Shown here piece after piece: positions 1-7,583 of a stretch of DNA of 64,000 nt (its first letter is position 1; every line of letters starts with the position of its first letter). The stretch is taken from assembly GCF_900101885.1 (NCBI RefSeq), contig NZ_FNAN01000001.1, positions 528,755 to 592,754 on the forward strand, written 5' to 3'. Made by a program: the position numbers and the translations under genes. Source of the stretch: Dyadobacter soli (lineage in GTDB: Bacteria > Bacteroidota > Bacteroidia > Cytophagales > Spirosomataceae). The notes below the pieces were generated by a model. The model was not told the origin of the DNA and searched no databases. It was given only the letters and a program-made list of their open reading frames with translations.

Positions 1-1411
1 GATAGGCGGTGTTTTGAAGAAAGGCCTTGTCCTGCGTAAACCGGTAATGCTCCCACAAATGCAGGCTCAGCCAGGCGCCGCCGGTCACCCAGATGCCGTG
101 GTTCGACGCATTGATAGGCGCCGCACCGCGCCAGACGTCAGTATTATGGTGTACCAGCCAACCTTTGGCATTGTAATGTTCTTTCGCTACCTCTGCGCCG
201 GTTTCGGAAACTTCCTTCACCATTTTAAATAGCGGCTCGTGGCATTCGCCGAGGTTGGTCATTTCGGCGGGCCAGTAATTCATTTCGGTATTGATATTGA
301 CCGTGTACTTGCTGTCCCACGACGGATTGAGCTTGTGGTTCCATTTGCCTTGCAAGTTGGCCGGATGCGTTCCCGGGCGGCTGCTTGCGATGAGCAGGTA
401 GCGGGCAAACTGTACATATAATGCAAGTAACGCCGGATCGTCGGGATTTTTCTTGAACTGGCTAAGGCGTTCGTCGGTAGGTTGCGTGGAGGCTTTGCTG
501 GCAGGTAATACCAATTCGAAACGGTTGAAAAGTTTTTGATAATCAGCAAGATGTGAGGCTCGTGCTTTTTCGAGTGCAGGTGCATTACGCAGCATTTCGG
601 CGGTTTTCGCGGCCGGATCGCCGGTTATGGTTTTGTAATCGATGTAGTTGGTGGCGGCTGCCAGTACCAATGTAGCCCTGGTGGCATTTGAAATCGTCAG
701 TTTTCCTTCGGTTTGTTTCACTTCGCCATCGGTTAGCACTTTCACCCGGGCCACACCGTTCAACGCACCTTTGTCGACGTACACTTCCAGTTCGATCTCG
801 TTGCCTTTTACACGCAGTTCTTTCTTCGCGTGGATGGCGTCCATCCGTACCGCAAAATCCAGTTTACCCTTTTGCGAGCTGGTAATGTGGTAGTAAATGG
901 CTTTTGCAGGATAGCTTGCAAATGCTTCGCGCGTATAGCGGACGCCGCCAGCCAGGTAACTGCTCTTTACAGTGGCGCCCCCAAGGTCAAGCTCACGCAT
1001 GTATGCACTATGTTGCGCGTGGCCCGGAAAGTCTAAATACAAATCACCAAAAGCCTGATAAGCCATTTGCCGTAGCGGCTGGCTCATAAATTGCTCGTTG
1101 GCGAGCTTTTCCGCTTCTTTTTGCTTGCCTTCGTTCAATAGCCGCCGGATCTCGCCCAGGTGCGCGGAAGCACCCTTGTGTGCGTAACTTCTTGGTTCAC
1201 CGGTCCATAGGGTTTCCTCGTTAAACTGGATCTGCTCGGTTTCGACGCCCCCGAAAATCATGGCTGCCAATGCACCGTTTCCGATCGGTAATGCTTCTTC
1301 CCATTGTTTTGCAGGTTGTTTATACCAAAGTTTTAATGGGGTTGTGCCCTGTGCGTGGCATTTAAGAATAATGAGTGTGAATAAGGTAACGGTCTGAATA
1401 AGAGGCTTCAT
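1..1411 (-). CDS. GH95 family alpha-L-fucosidase, secreted (partial, C-terminus off window)
   Basis: The reading frame is open from the ATG at 1411 to the left window edge, so the C-terminal part is missing. The protein starts with a signal peptide (MKPLIQTVTLFTLIILKCHA, then QG). It continues with the GH95 hallmarks WEEALPIGNGALAAMIFGG near the N-terminus, the NEETLWTG motif, and NPSWDSKYTVNINTEMNYWP followed by NLGECHEPL. GH95 enzymes remove alpha-1,2-linked L-fucose (some act on L-galactose) from plant or host glycans by an inverting mechanism. The signal peptide points to the periplasm or outer membrane. It is divergent from the GNAT gene at 1608. The family call is firm; the exact substrate cannot be read from the sequence. 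Confidence 0.9.
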   Translation of the reverse strand, partial: MKPLIQTVTLFTLIILKCHAQGTTPLKLWYKQPAKQWEEALPIGNGALAAMIFGGVETEQIQFNEETLWTGEPRSYAHKGASAHLGEIRRLLNEGKQKEAEKLANEQFMSQPLRQMAYQAFGDLYLDFPGHAQHSAYMRELDLGGATVKSSYLAGGVRYTREAFASYPAKAIYYHITSSQKGKLDFAVRMDAIHAKKELRVKGNEIELEVYVDKGALNGVARVKVLTDGEVKQTEGKLTISNATRATLVLAAATNYIDYKTITGDPAAKTAEMLRNAPALEKARASHLADYQKLFNRFELVLPASKASTQPTDERLSQFKKNPDDPALLALYVQFARYLLIASSRPGTHPANLQGKWNHKLNPSWDSKYTVNINTEMNYWPAEMTNLGECHEPLFKMVKEVSETGAEVAKEHYNAKGWLVHHNTDVWRGAAPINASNHGIWVTGGAWLSLHLWEHYRFTQDKAFLQNTAY

Positions 1412-1607
1412 GCCGGTTCTGGATATAGTGAAAAATGATGTCGGTTTAACAAAAGGTACCGCTGCTGCCTTGCTGACGTTTTTTTGGCCGCATTGCCCGT
1501 ACAAAAAAGCACGGCAAACGATGGTATTTCATGCAACGCAGCTAGTTTTTTTCATACCATTATACTACCTTATTTGCCGCTTACCTTCACACTTTGTGAG
1601 CCACACT

Positions 1608-2354
1608 ATGCGAGTCAGTATTTCCAAAATCGGGCTGGATGGTATCAGGGACCTGCGCACGATGTTCCTGCATGAAAACAACTTCCAGTTCGTGTGCAAC
1701 AAGTGCCACGACTATGGCTGGGCCGATACCTGGCTGTTCCGGATCGACAATGTCCGTGTCGGCTATGGCTCCGTTTGGGGCACCGACCGCCGGCAGGACC
1801 GCGATACGATCTTCGAATTTTACCTGCTGCCCCCGTACCGCAAGCATGCGAGCGTTGTGTTTGAGGAATTTCAAATGCATTGCAAAGCGACCTGGATCGA
1901 GAGCCAGAGCAATGACATTTTCCTGAGCACGATGCTCTACCGTTTCTGCGAAAACTCATTCGCGGAGGCCATTCTGTTTGAGGACGATTTTCAAACTTCC
2001 TTCGAAATGCCCGGTGCCGTTTTCCGCAAACGCTGCGAAAACGACCCGATGAACGGCGACGACAGCGAATATGTGGTGGAAGCCAATGGGGAAATTGTTG
2101 CGAGCGGCGGGCTGATGCTTAACTACAACATTCCCTACGCCGATATTTATATGCAAACGCGCGAAACGCACCGCGAAAAGGGCTATGCGACCTACATTGT
2201 GCAGGAGCTGAAACGGACGGCCTATAAAATGGGACGGGTACCCGCGGCCCGCTGTAACATCGGCAACCGCATTTCGCAGGCGACGTTGGAGAAAGCGGGG
2301 TTCCGGGTGTGCGGTTTCAGGTTGAAGGGCGCGATCAGGGCTTTGGAAGAGTAG
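1608..2354 (+). CDS. GNAT family N-acetyltransferase
   Basis: This 248-residue protein has an acetyl-CoA-binding GNAT fold in its C-terminal half. The segment ETHREKGYATYIVQELKR carries the Q/RxxGxA pyrophosphate-binding motif A, and NRISQATLEKAGF is the typical motif B region. I chose the ATG at 1608 (MRVSISKIGL). The frame could extend to 1410, but that N-terminal stretch is hydrophobic, unlike the family, and runs into the divergent GH95 start. The N-terminal half (about residues 1-130) looks like the degenerate first domain of two-domain GNATs. The substrate is unknown. It is probably monocistronic. Confidence 0.75.
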   Translation: MRVSISKIGLDGIRDLRTMFLHENNFQFVCNKCHDYGWADTWLFRIDNVRVGYGSVWGTDRRQDRDTIFEFYLLPPYRKHASVVFEEFQMHCKATWIESQSNDIFLSTMLYRFCENSFAEAILFEDDFQTSFEMPGAVFRKRCENDPMNGDDSEYVVEANGEIVASGGLMLNYNIPYADIYMQTRETHREKGYATYIVQELKRTAYKMGRVPAARCNIGNRISQATLEKAGFRVCGFRLKGAIRALEE

Positions 2355-2429
2355 GGGGCCGGGGGCCGGGCACTCCATGCCGGGCACGCTTTTTGAAGTT
2401 GGTGGGTTTCAAATCAAACAACTGAAACC

Positions 2430-2984
2430 ATGGCTACTACAACAAAGGGCAATACCAAAGAAACCCCTGCTAAAATGAAATCGGGCGCTTCGGAGAAAAG
2501 CGCTTCTTCGAAAAGTACGGCCACCAAGGCTACTACCAAAAGCACCACGAAACCGACGCCTTCAAAAGCTTCCGCCACTAAAAAAACAGCCGCCGATACC
2601 ACTGCGGCAGCACGCACTGCCGGCAAATCGACTACTGCGAAATCTGCAAGTTCGAAATCATCAACCGGCAAATCGACCGGGGCTAAAAAGTCGTCCAGCA
2701 GTTCGAAGTCCAGCACGTCGACGCGGGATCACGATACGATCCGGTCGTGGGTGGAGAAGCGCGGCGGAGTACCGTCGGTAGTGAAGGGAACCGCCGGGAA
2801 AAAGGGTGGCGACGGCATCCTGCGCATCGATTTTCCCGGATACAGCGGTGAAGATTCTTTGCAGGAAATCAGCTGGGACGAATTCTTCCAAAAATTCGAC
2901 GAAAGCAAACTCGAATTCCTGTACCAGGAAACGACCGCGGATGGGAAGGAAAGTCGTTTTAGTAAATTTGTATCTAGTAATTAA
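2430..2984 (+). CDS. Small protein with Lys/Ser/Thr/Ala-rich histone-like tail
   Basis: Residues 1 to about 100 are low complexity, rich in K, S, T and A, and resemble histone H1 tails. The last 80 or so residues form a conserved compact domain (HDTIRSWVEKRGGVPSVV through GILRIDFPGYSGE to ISWDEFFQKFDESKLEFLYQ). Proteins with this C-terminal domain are common in Bacteroidota and some databases call them '1,4-alpha-glucan branching enzyme'. At 184 residues with no glycoside hydrolase motif that label cannot be right. A basic tail joined to an acidic domain suggests nucleic acid contact, but this is inference. The ATG at 2430 is the natural start and a strong terminator follows at 3006. Confidence 0.75.
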   Translation: MATTTKGNTKETPAKMKSGASEKSASSKSTATKATTKSTTKPTPSKASATKKTAADTTAAARTAGKSTTAKSASSKSSTGKSTGAKKSSSSSKSSTSTRDHDTIRSWVEKRGGVPSVVKGTAGKKGGDGILRIDFPGYSGEDSLQEISWDEFFQKFDESKLEFLYQETTADGKESRFSKFVSSN

Positions 2985-3005
2985 TGCGGTGAATGCATTA
3001 GGTTA

Positions 3006-3037
3006 GGGCCGGGGCATTCGTTGTCCCGGCCCTTTTT
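3006..3037 (+). terminator. Rho-independent terminator
   Basis: A perfect 8-bp stem GGGCCGGG/CCCGGCCC (3006-3013 and 3025-3032) with an 11-base loop is followed by TTTTT on the plus strand. It ends the gene at 2430-2984. Its T-tract overlaps the stop codon of the convergent egtD, so the same hairpin also follows that gene, but without a T-tract in that direction. Confidence 0.85.
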
Positions 3038-3980
3038 ATATTGTCCAGAGACTATCCGTAAAATAGGCCTTGCAGTCCTGAAAATGTTCCACCACGCGGA
3101 ATCCATTAGCGGCAGCTACCTCTTCAATCTCCGTCAACGTGTATTTTTTGGATAATTCCGTCCATATCAGCTCGTTGCGTTCGAAATCATAGCATTTATC
3201 AATGTGCCCGACGTGTACCTTCTGCGGCACGAGGCTTACCAGGTAACTCCTTACCTCGCCATTAACGGGATTGTAATGCGAGTAAAAATCAAACTGGTTT
3301 GTTTTGAAACTTCCGCCCAGCTCACGGTTGATCCGGTGTAATAAATTGATATTGAATGCTTTGGTAATGCCCTTCGGGTCGTCGTAAGCGCAGCGGACGG
3401 TGGCCGGGTTCTTTTGCAGGTCGAAACCGGTGAGCAGGTAGTCGCCGGGGTTCATGCATTTGCGGAAATCGGCGAGCAGGCTGTTTACTTCTTGCGCTTC
3501 GTAGTTGCCGATGTTGCCACCCAGGAAAAGCAGCAGGCTTGGTACACCCGAAGCAGCCAGTTCCTCCATCATCATAAAGTAGTTCCCGATCATCGGGCTG
3601 ATCTTCAAGCTAGGTAAATGGCTGAGCATGTTGGCCGTCAGTTCTTCGATGGCTTTGGCCGAAATGTCAATGGGCACGTAGGTGAAATCGACCTGCCGCT
3701 CCACCAGTTTTTTCAATAACTGCCGCGTTTTAATGCCGTCGCCCGCGCCGAATTCGACGATCTGGAACGGCCCCTTGAATGCCAGTCTCTGAATGATATT
3801 CTCGCCTTGCAGCGACAATATCTCGAATTCGCACGGCGTGGGGTAGTACTCCGGCATTTTCATGATATCCTGGAAAATACCGCTGCCGATGTCGTCGTAA
3901 AAGTATTTGCTCGAAATGTGCTTTCGTGGTGCGGACAATCCTTTGTGGATGTCTCTGGCAAAAGTTTGTAAATCAGTCAT
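3036..3980 (-). CDS. egtD: L-histidine N(alpha)-methyltransferase EgtD
   Basis: EgtD uses three S-adenosylmethionine to turn histidine into hercynine, the first committed step to ergothioneine. The 314 residues match the usual EgtD length of about 320. Visible hallmarks are the N-terminal GLSAPRKHISSKYFYDDIGS, the SAM site VEFGAGDGIKTRQLL, YVPIDIS, and LLFLGGNIGN with GDYLLTGFDL. I chose MTDLQTFARD (ATG at 3980); the frame extends 29 residues upstream but that would overlap egtB. It is the last gene of a tight minus-strand operon, 10 bases after egtB. Hercynine from this enzyme is the substrate of EgtB encoded next door. Confidence 0.93.
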   Translation of the reverse strand: MTDLQTFARDIHKGLSAPRKHISSKYFYDDIGSGIFQDIMKMPEYYPTPCEFEILSLQGENIIQRLAFKGPFQIVEFGAGDGIKTRQLLKKLVERQVDFTYVPIDISAKAIEELTANMLSHLPSLKISPMIGNYFMMMEELAASGVPSLLLFLGGNIGNYEAQEVNSLLADFRKCMNPGDYLLTGFDLQKNPATVRCAYDDPKGITKAFNINLLHRINRELGGSFKTNQFDFYSHYNPVNGEVRSYLVSLVPQKVHVGHIDKCYDFERNELIWTELSKKYTLTEIEEVAAANGFRVVEHFQDCKAYFTDSLWTI

Positions 3981-3990
3981 AATTAATGGT

Positions 3991-5157
3991 TTATCGCGCC
4001 AGCCGGATGCCCGTGTATTGCCAGCGCTCGTGTGTGTGAAAGAAATTCCGGTAAGTCCTGCGTGCATGCCCCGGAGATGTGGCCACCGACGCGCCGCGCA
4101 GCACCATCTGGTTCACCATAAATTTACCATTGTACTCGCCCACGGCGCCCGGAGCCTTGGAAAAGCCCGGGTAAGGCAGGTAGGCGCTGTTGGTCCATTC
4201 CCAGCGCTGGCCCCAGTCAAGGTTGGCCGAAGCGACCTCCCATTCGAATTCGGTAGGCAGCCGCATGCCTTTCCATTGCGCGAAGGCGGCTGCTTCGAAA
4301 AAGCTGATGTGGCTTAGTATGGTCTCAGGGTCTACTTTTTGCAAGCCATTCAATGTAAAATAGTGCCACTGGCCGTCGATACGGTGCCAGTACATTGGTG
4401 CTGAAATGCGGTTTTCATTTACCCACGACCAGCCTGCATCCAGCCAGAGGTTGAAATCCTCGTAACCGCCCGCTTCCATGAACTCGATGTATTCTCCGTT
4501 GGTAACGAGGCCTTTGGCGATTTCGAACTTGTGCAGGTAAACCTTATGCCTGCCCAGTTCATTGTCGAAACAAAAGCCTTCGCCCTGATGCCCGATATCG
4601 TAAATGCCTTCGGGAATGGTCAGGAAGCCGGTTTCATTATTGCGGGCATTGACCATATTCTGGCCCTCGCGGTAAACGGGGAAAAGCGGATTATGGCCGA
4701 GAATGTATTTAATATCCGTAACCAATAGCTCCTGGTGCTGCTGCTCGTGGTGCAGGCCGAGTTCTACCAACGCCAGAACTTGGGGATCGGTAAGGTCTTC
4801 AAGGAACGCGTCCATTTGTTCATCCACATATTGGCGATAAGCGTACACGGCCTTCGTGGTCGGGCGCGTCACATTCCCCCGGTCGGTGCGGAGGGTGCGC
4901 TCGCCTACATTATTGTAGTAGCTGTTGAACAAATAGTTGAAATCGGGATCGTAAACGCGGTAATCGGGTACATTAGGTTTAAGAATAAATGTTTCAAAAA
5001 ACCAGGTCGAATGCGCCAGGTGCCATTTGGGCGGGCTCACGAATGCGACCGGCTGCGGTACGTAATCTTCCGTTTCGAGCGGCTCGCAAATGTATTCCGA
5101 ATGCTTTCTGACATTGTGAAATGCTTCCCTAATGCCGGTGGTTTCCATTAGTTGCAT
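3991..5157 (-). CDS. egtB: Sulfoxide synthase EgtB (non-heme iron)
   Basis: EgtB joins hercynine to a thiol (cysteine or gamma-glutamylcysteine) with O2 to give a sulfoxide. The 388-residue protein has an N-terminal DinB_2 domain with the likely iron-ligand histidines in KWHLAHSTW (His46/His49) and LHHEQQHQELL (His137 and His141). Its C-terminal FGE-sulfatase-type domain contains GMRLPTEFEWEVA, and it ends with RTYRNFF and RWQYTGIRLAR. Thiol specificity cannot be read by eye. No egtA, egtC or egtE gene is present here. The start is MQLMETTG (5157) or the inner ATG at 5148; both overlap the 3' end of the transporter gene, which suggests translational coupling. Confidence 0.92.
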   Translation of the reverse strand: MQLMETTGIREAFHNVRKHSEYICEPLETEDYVPQPVAFVSPPKWHLAHSTWFFETFILKPNVPDYRVYDPDFNYLFNSYYNNVGERTLRTDRGNVTRPTTKAVYAYRQYVDEQMDAFLEDLTDPQVLALVELGLHHEQQHQELLVTDIKYILGHNPLFPVYREGQNMVNARNNETGFLTIPEGIYDIGHQGEGFCFDNELGRHKVYLHKFEIAKGLVTNGEYIEFMEAGGYEDFNLWLDAGWSWVNENRISAPMYWHRIDGQWHYFTLNGLQKVDPETILSHISFFEAAAFAQWKGMRLPTEFEWEVASANLDWGQRWEWTNSAYLPYPGFSKAPGAVGEYNGKFMVNQMVLRGASVATSPGHARRTYRNFFHTHERWQYTGIRLAR

Positions 5158-6706
5158 AATTTTTCAGATCGGTGATGGATTGGATGTTCAAGGATTGTGC
5201 CTGCGCGCGGCGCATCATAAGCGCGTAGGCATTATTGAAGCCGATAGGCCGTAGCCATTGCAGCTTGTATCGTTTTAAAAATTCACTTTTAACATACGCA
5301 TAAACCTTCTCCCGGTCGCCGCCGAGGCTTTTCAGCTGTGCGCGATCGGGTTTCAGGATAGCCAGCAAACCGGTGCCGGTGTACTCAGGGTACATATCGA
5401 TTTCGGCGTTGGTCAATGCGTCGAAGCAGATTTTCGTGCCGCCGAGGCCGGTTTTAGTAACGGCTTTGAGGTCGGTATTGCCTTCGATCAGCTCCTTGTA
5501 CATTTGAATGAGAATGTATTGCTCGGCAAAAATCTTGGACCCGAGGCGTATCGTTCCTTTTTGGCCATTGCGCGGCGGTTGAAAAAGGTTTTTGGATACC
5601 AGGAAATCATGCGCGACGCGGTCAGGAGTCTGTTTCAGGTAATCGACCCGGTAGTTCAGCTCCGTCATCACTGAATCATTGATATAACCTGATAATTTTT
5701 CTAAAACGGGCTGTAATTCAGGATATTGGTTCAAAACTTCCGTCCGGACAACCGGCGCGGCATAGTAAGGTGGGAAAATGTGCTGGTCGTCTTCCAATGT
5801 GATCAGGTCGAATGCTTTCAGCCGGCCATCGGTGCTGTACCCGCTGATGACGTCCAGCTTTTCTTCAAATGCAGCCTTGTACATGACGGCATCGCTGATC
5901 ACGACAGTCGGAATGTCCAGCCCGTACTTCGATTTCAAACCCAGGTAACCATCTTCGCGCCCCATAAACTCGGGTGTGAACCCGGCCAGCAATGCGCCTT
6001 TGGTATAAGGTATCAAGTAAAATGAGGAGAGTAAAAGGAGCAAAGCCGGCAAAACGACGGATATCTTCCGCATTTTTCGCAAACCTGTCTTTTGTAATAG
6101 CGACAGCAGAAAGTCGAACAGCACGGCCAGTAATGCAGCTGGAATTGCGCCGGCTAGTATCATTTGCGTATTATTCAATGCAATGCCTCCGAAAATAAAC
6201 TCACCCAAACCACCCGCGGCAATGTAAGCGGCCAGGGTAGCGACCCCCACATTGATGACCGTCGCGGTACGGATTCCCGCCAGGATCACCGGCATTGCCA
6301 GCGGCAGTTCTACGCCCGTCAATATCTGCCACGCGCTCATGCCCATGCCCCGTGCCGACTCGGTAATGGCCGGGTCGACGCCGGTAATGCCCGTGTAAGT
6401 ATTCCGGATAATCGGTAATAGTGCGTAAAGAAACAGCGCCGTAATGGCAGGCAATGCGCCGATACCCAGCAGCGGGATCATAAAACCGAGTAATGCGATG
6501 CTGGGGATGGTTTGAAGCACGCCCGCAATGCCGAGTACCAGCCAGGCAGCCTTTTTGCGCCGCGCAATCCAGATGCCCAGGGGCAGCCCGACGGCGATCG
6601 CGATGAGCAGCGAAATGCACGTGAGGCCGATGTGGGCCACAGTCTGGCTCCACAGCTTTCCCGATTGCTGCGCCATAAATGCCCATAAGCTTTGCTGCTC
6701 TTCCAT
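5129..6706 (-). CDS. ABC permease fused to glycine-betaine-family binding domain (EgtU-like), permuted
   Basis: Residues 1-210 are an OpuCB/ProW-type permease with several membrane helices and the EAA-like loop (ITESARGMGMSAWQILTGVELP). A further helix (about 215-233) anchors an extracytoplasmic substrate-binding domain (238-518). Permease-binding domain fusions of this layout occur in EgtU, the ergothioneine importer described in pneumococcus. The lobe order is unusual: the segment GFTPEFMGREDGYLGLKSKY to about residue 378 normally follows, but here precedes, the segment with GSKIFAEQYILI, GGTKICFDAL, YPEYTGTGLL and GFNNAYAL. This suggests a circular permutation. It overlaps the ATPase stop codon by one base and egtB by up to 29. 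The substrate may be ergothioneine, hercynine or glycine betaine. Confidence 0.88.
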   Translation of the reverse strand: MEEQQSLWAFMAQQSGKLWSQTVAHIGLTCISLLIAIAVGLPLGIWIARRKKAAWLVLGIAGVLQTIPSIALLGFMIPLLGIGALPAITALFLYALLPIIRNTYTGITGVDPAITESARGMGMSAWQILTGVELPLAMPVILAGIRTATVINVGVATLAAYIAAGGLGEFIFGGIALNNTQMILAGAIPAALLAVLFDFLLSLLQKTGLRKMRKISVVLPALLLLLSSFYLIPYTKGALLAGFTPEFMGREDGYLGLKSKYGLDIPTVVISDAVMYKAAFEEKLDVISGYSTDGRLKAFDLITLEDDQHIFPPYYAAPVVRTEVLNQYPELQPVLEKLSGYINDSVMTELNYRVDYLKQTPDRVAHDFLVSKNLFQPPRNGQKGTIRLGSKIFAEQYILIQMYKELIEGNTDLKAVTKTGLGGTKICFDALTNAEIDMYPEYTGTGLLAILKPDRAQLKSLGGDREKVYAYVKSEFLKRYKLQWLRPIGFNNAYALMMRRAQAQSLNIQSITDLKNYATNGNHRH

Positions 6707-7467
6707 TATCCCTGTGCTTTAATGCGTTCGTAAATGCGGGAAATGTCGTCGAGCTGCTGGCCGAAAAAGGCGTGCACGAAATCATTAACAGGCCTGTTCA
6801 GCAGATCGCCCGGCGTACCTTGCTGCACGATGGAGCCCTTGTCCATCAGGCAGATATGGTCACCCATTTGAAGCGCTTCCTGTACATCGTGGGTGACGAG
6901 TACAACGGTTTTCTGTTGCAATGCGGGTAGCTCTGCAAAATCCTTGCGTACGCTCGCGCGCGTGACGGGATCGAGCGCGCCGAAAGGTTCGTCGAGCAAC
7001 AGCACCGGCGGATCGGCGATCAACGCCCGTGCAATGGTGACGCGCTGCTGCTGACCACCGCTCAGCTCGCCGGGGTATTTGGTTTTGAAATGCAGGGGAA
7101 GTTTCAGCTGTTCGAGCCAGCGAGCGGTATGGTCCTGAATGTCGCCGGGTTGCCAGTTCAGCAGTTTGGGTACCACGGCAATGTTTTCGGCTACGGTATA
7201 ATGGGGAAACAATCCATTGTTTTGGGAAACATAGCCGATCGACCGGCGGAGTATTTCAGGCTTTTCGTCGGAGATATTTTTCCCGAGGATTTCGATCCGG
7301 CCGGAGGTCGCTTCTATCAACCGGTTGAACATTTTGAGCGTTGTTGTCTTCCCGCAGCCGCTCGTGCCCAGCAATACCATCGTCTCGCCTTCGCCTACCC
7401 GGAAGGAAACATCCTTAACTGCCTCAATACCATTAAAATGCTTGCTGATGTGGTCGGCAACGATCAT
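6706..7467 (-). CDS. ABC transporter ATPase, OpuCA/EgtV type
   Basis: This 253-residue protein is the ATP-hydrolysing subunit of the importer encoded by the next gene. It has Walker A GTSGCGKTTTLK, a Q-loop (YVSQNNGLF), the signature ELSGGQQQRVTIARAL, Walker B VLLLDEPFGALD and the H-loop LVTHD. It is at the short end of the OpuCA/ProV family and I see no C-terminal CBS domain pair, unlike osmoregulated OpuA and OpuC ATPases. This fits EgtV-like transporters or others not gated by ionic strength. Its TAA stop overlaps the permease ATG (TAATG), so the two are co-translated. It is the first gene of the egt unit. Confidence 0.92.
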   Translation of the reverse strand: MIVADHISKHFNGIEAVKDVSFRVGEGETMVLLGTSGCGKTTTLKMFNRLIEATSGRIEILGKNISDEKPEILRRSIGYVSQNNGLFPHYTVAENIAVVPKLLNWQPGDIQDHTARWLEQLKLPLHFKTKYPGELSGGQQQRVTIARALIADPPVLLLDEPFGALDPVTRASVRKDFAELPALQQKTVVLVTHDVQEALQMGDHICLMDKGSIVQQGTPGDLLNRPVNDFVHAFFGQQLDDISRIYERIKAQG

Positions 7468-7583
7468 GATGTTTGCTAACGGGTACGTGGTTCAGGTCGG
7501 CAAAAATGAATTTGCGTATTCTTTTTGTACGTAATTCAGCCGAAAAACGATCCATTTTTAGGGAAAAAAGCAAAATGCGGCCG

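Noticed and set aside
1410..1607. Upstream extension of the GNAT gene to 1410
   Set aside because: The added 66 residues are unlike GNAT sequences and overlap the start of the divergent GH95 gene.
2430..2984. Naming the small protein a glycogen branching enzyme
   Set aside because: It has 184 residues and no GH13 motif; the label seems to be a propagated database error.
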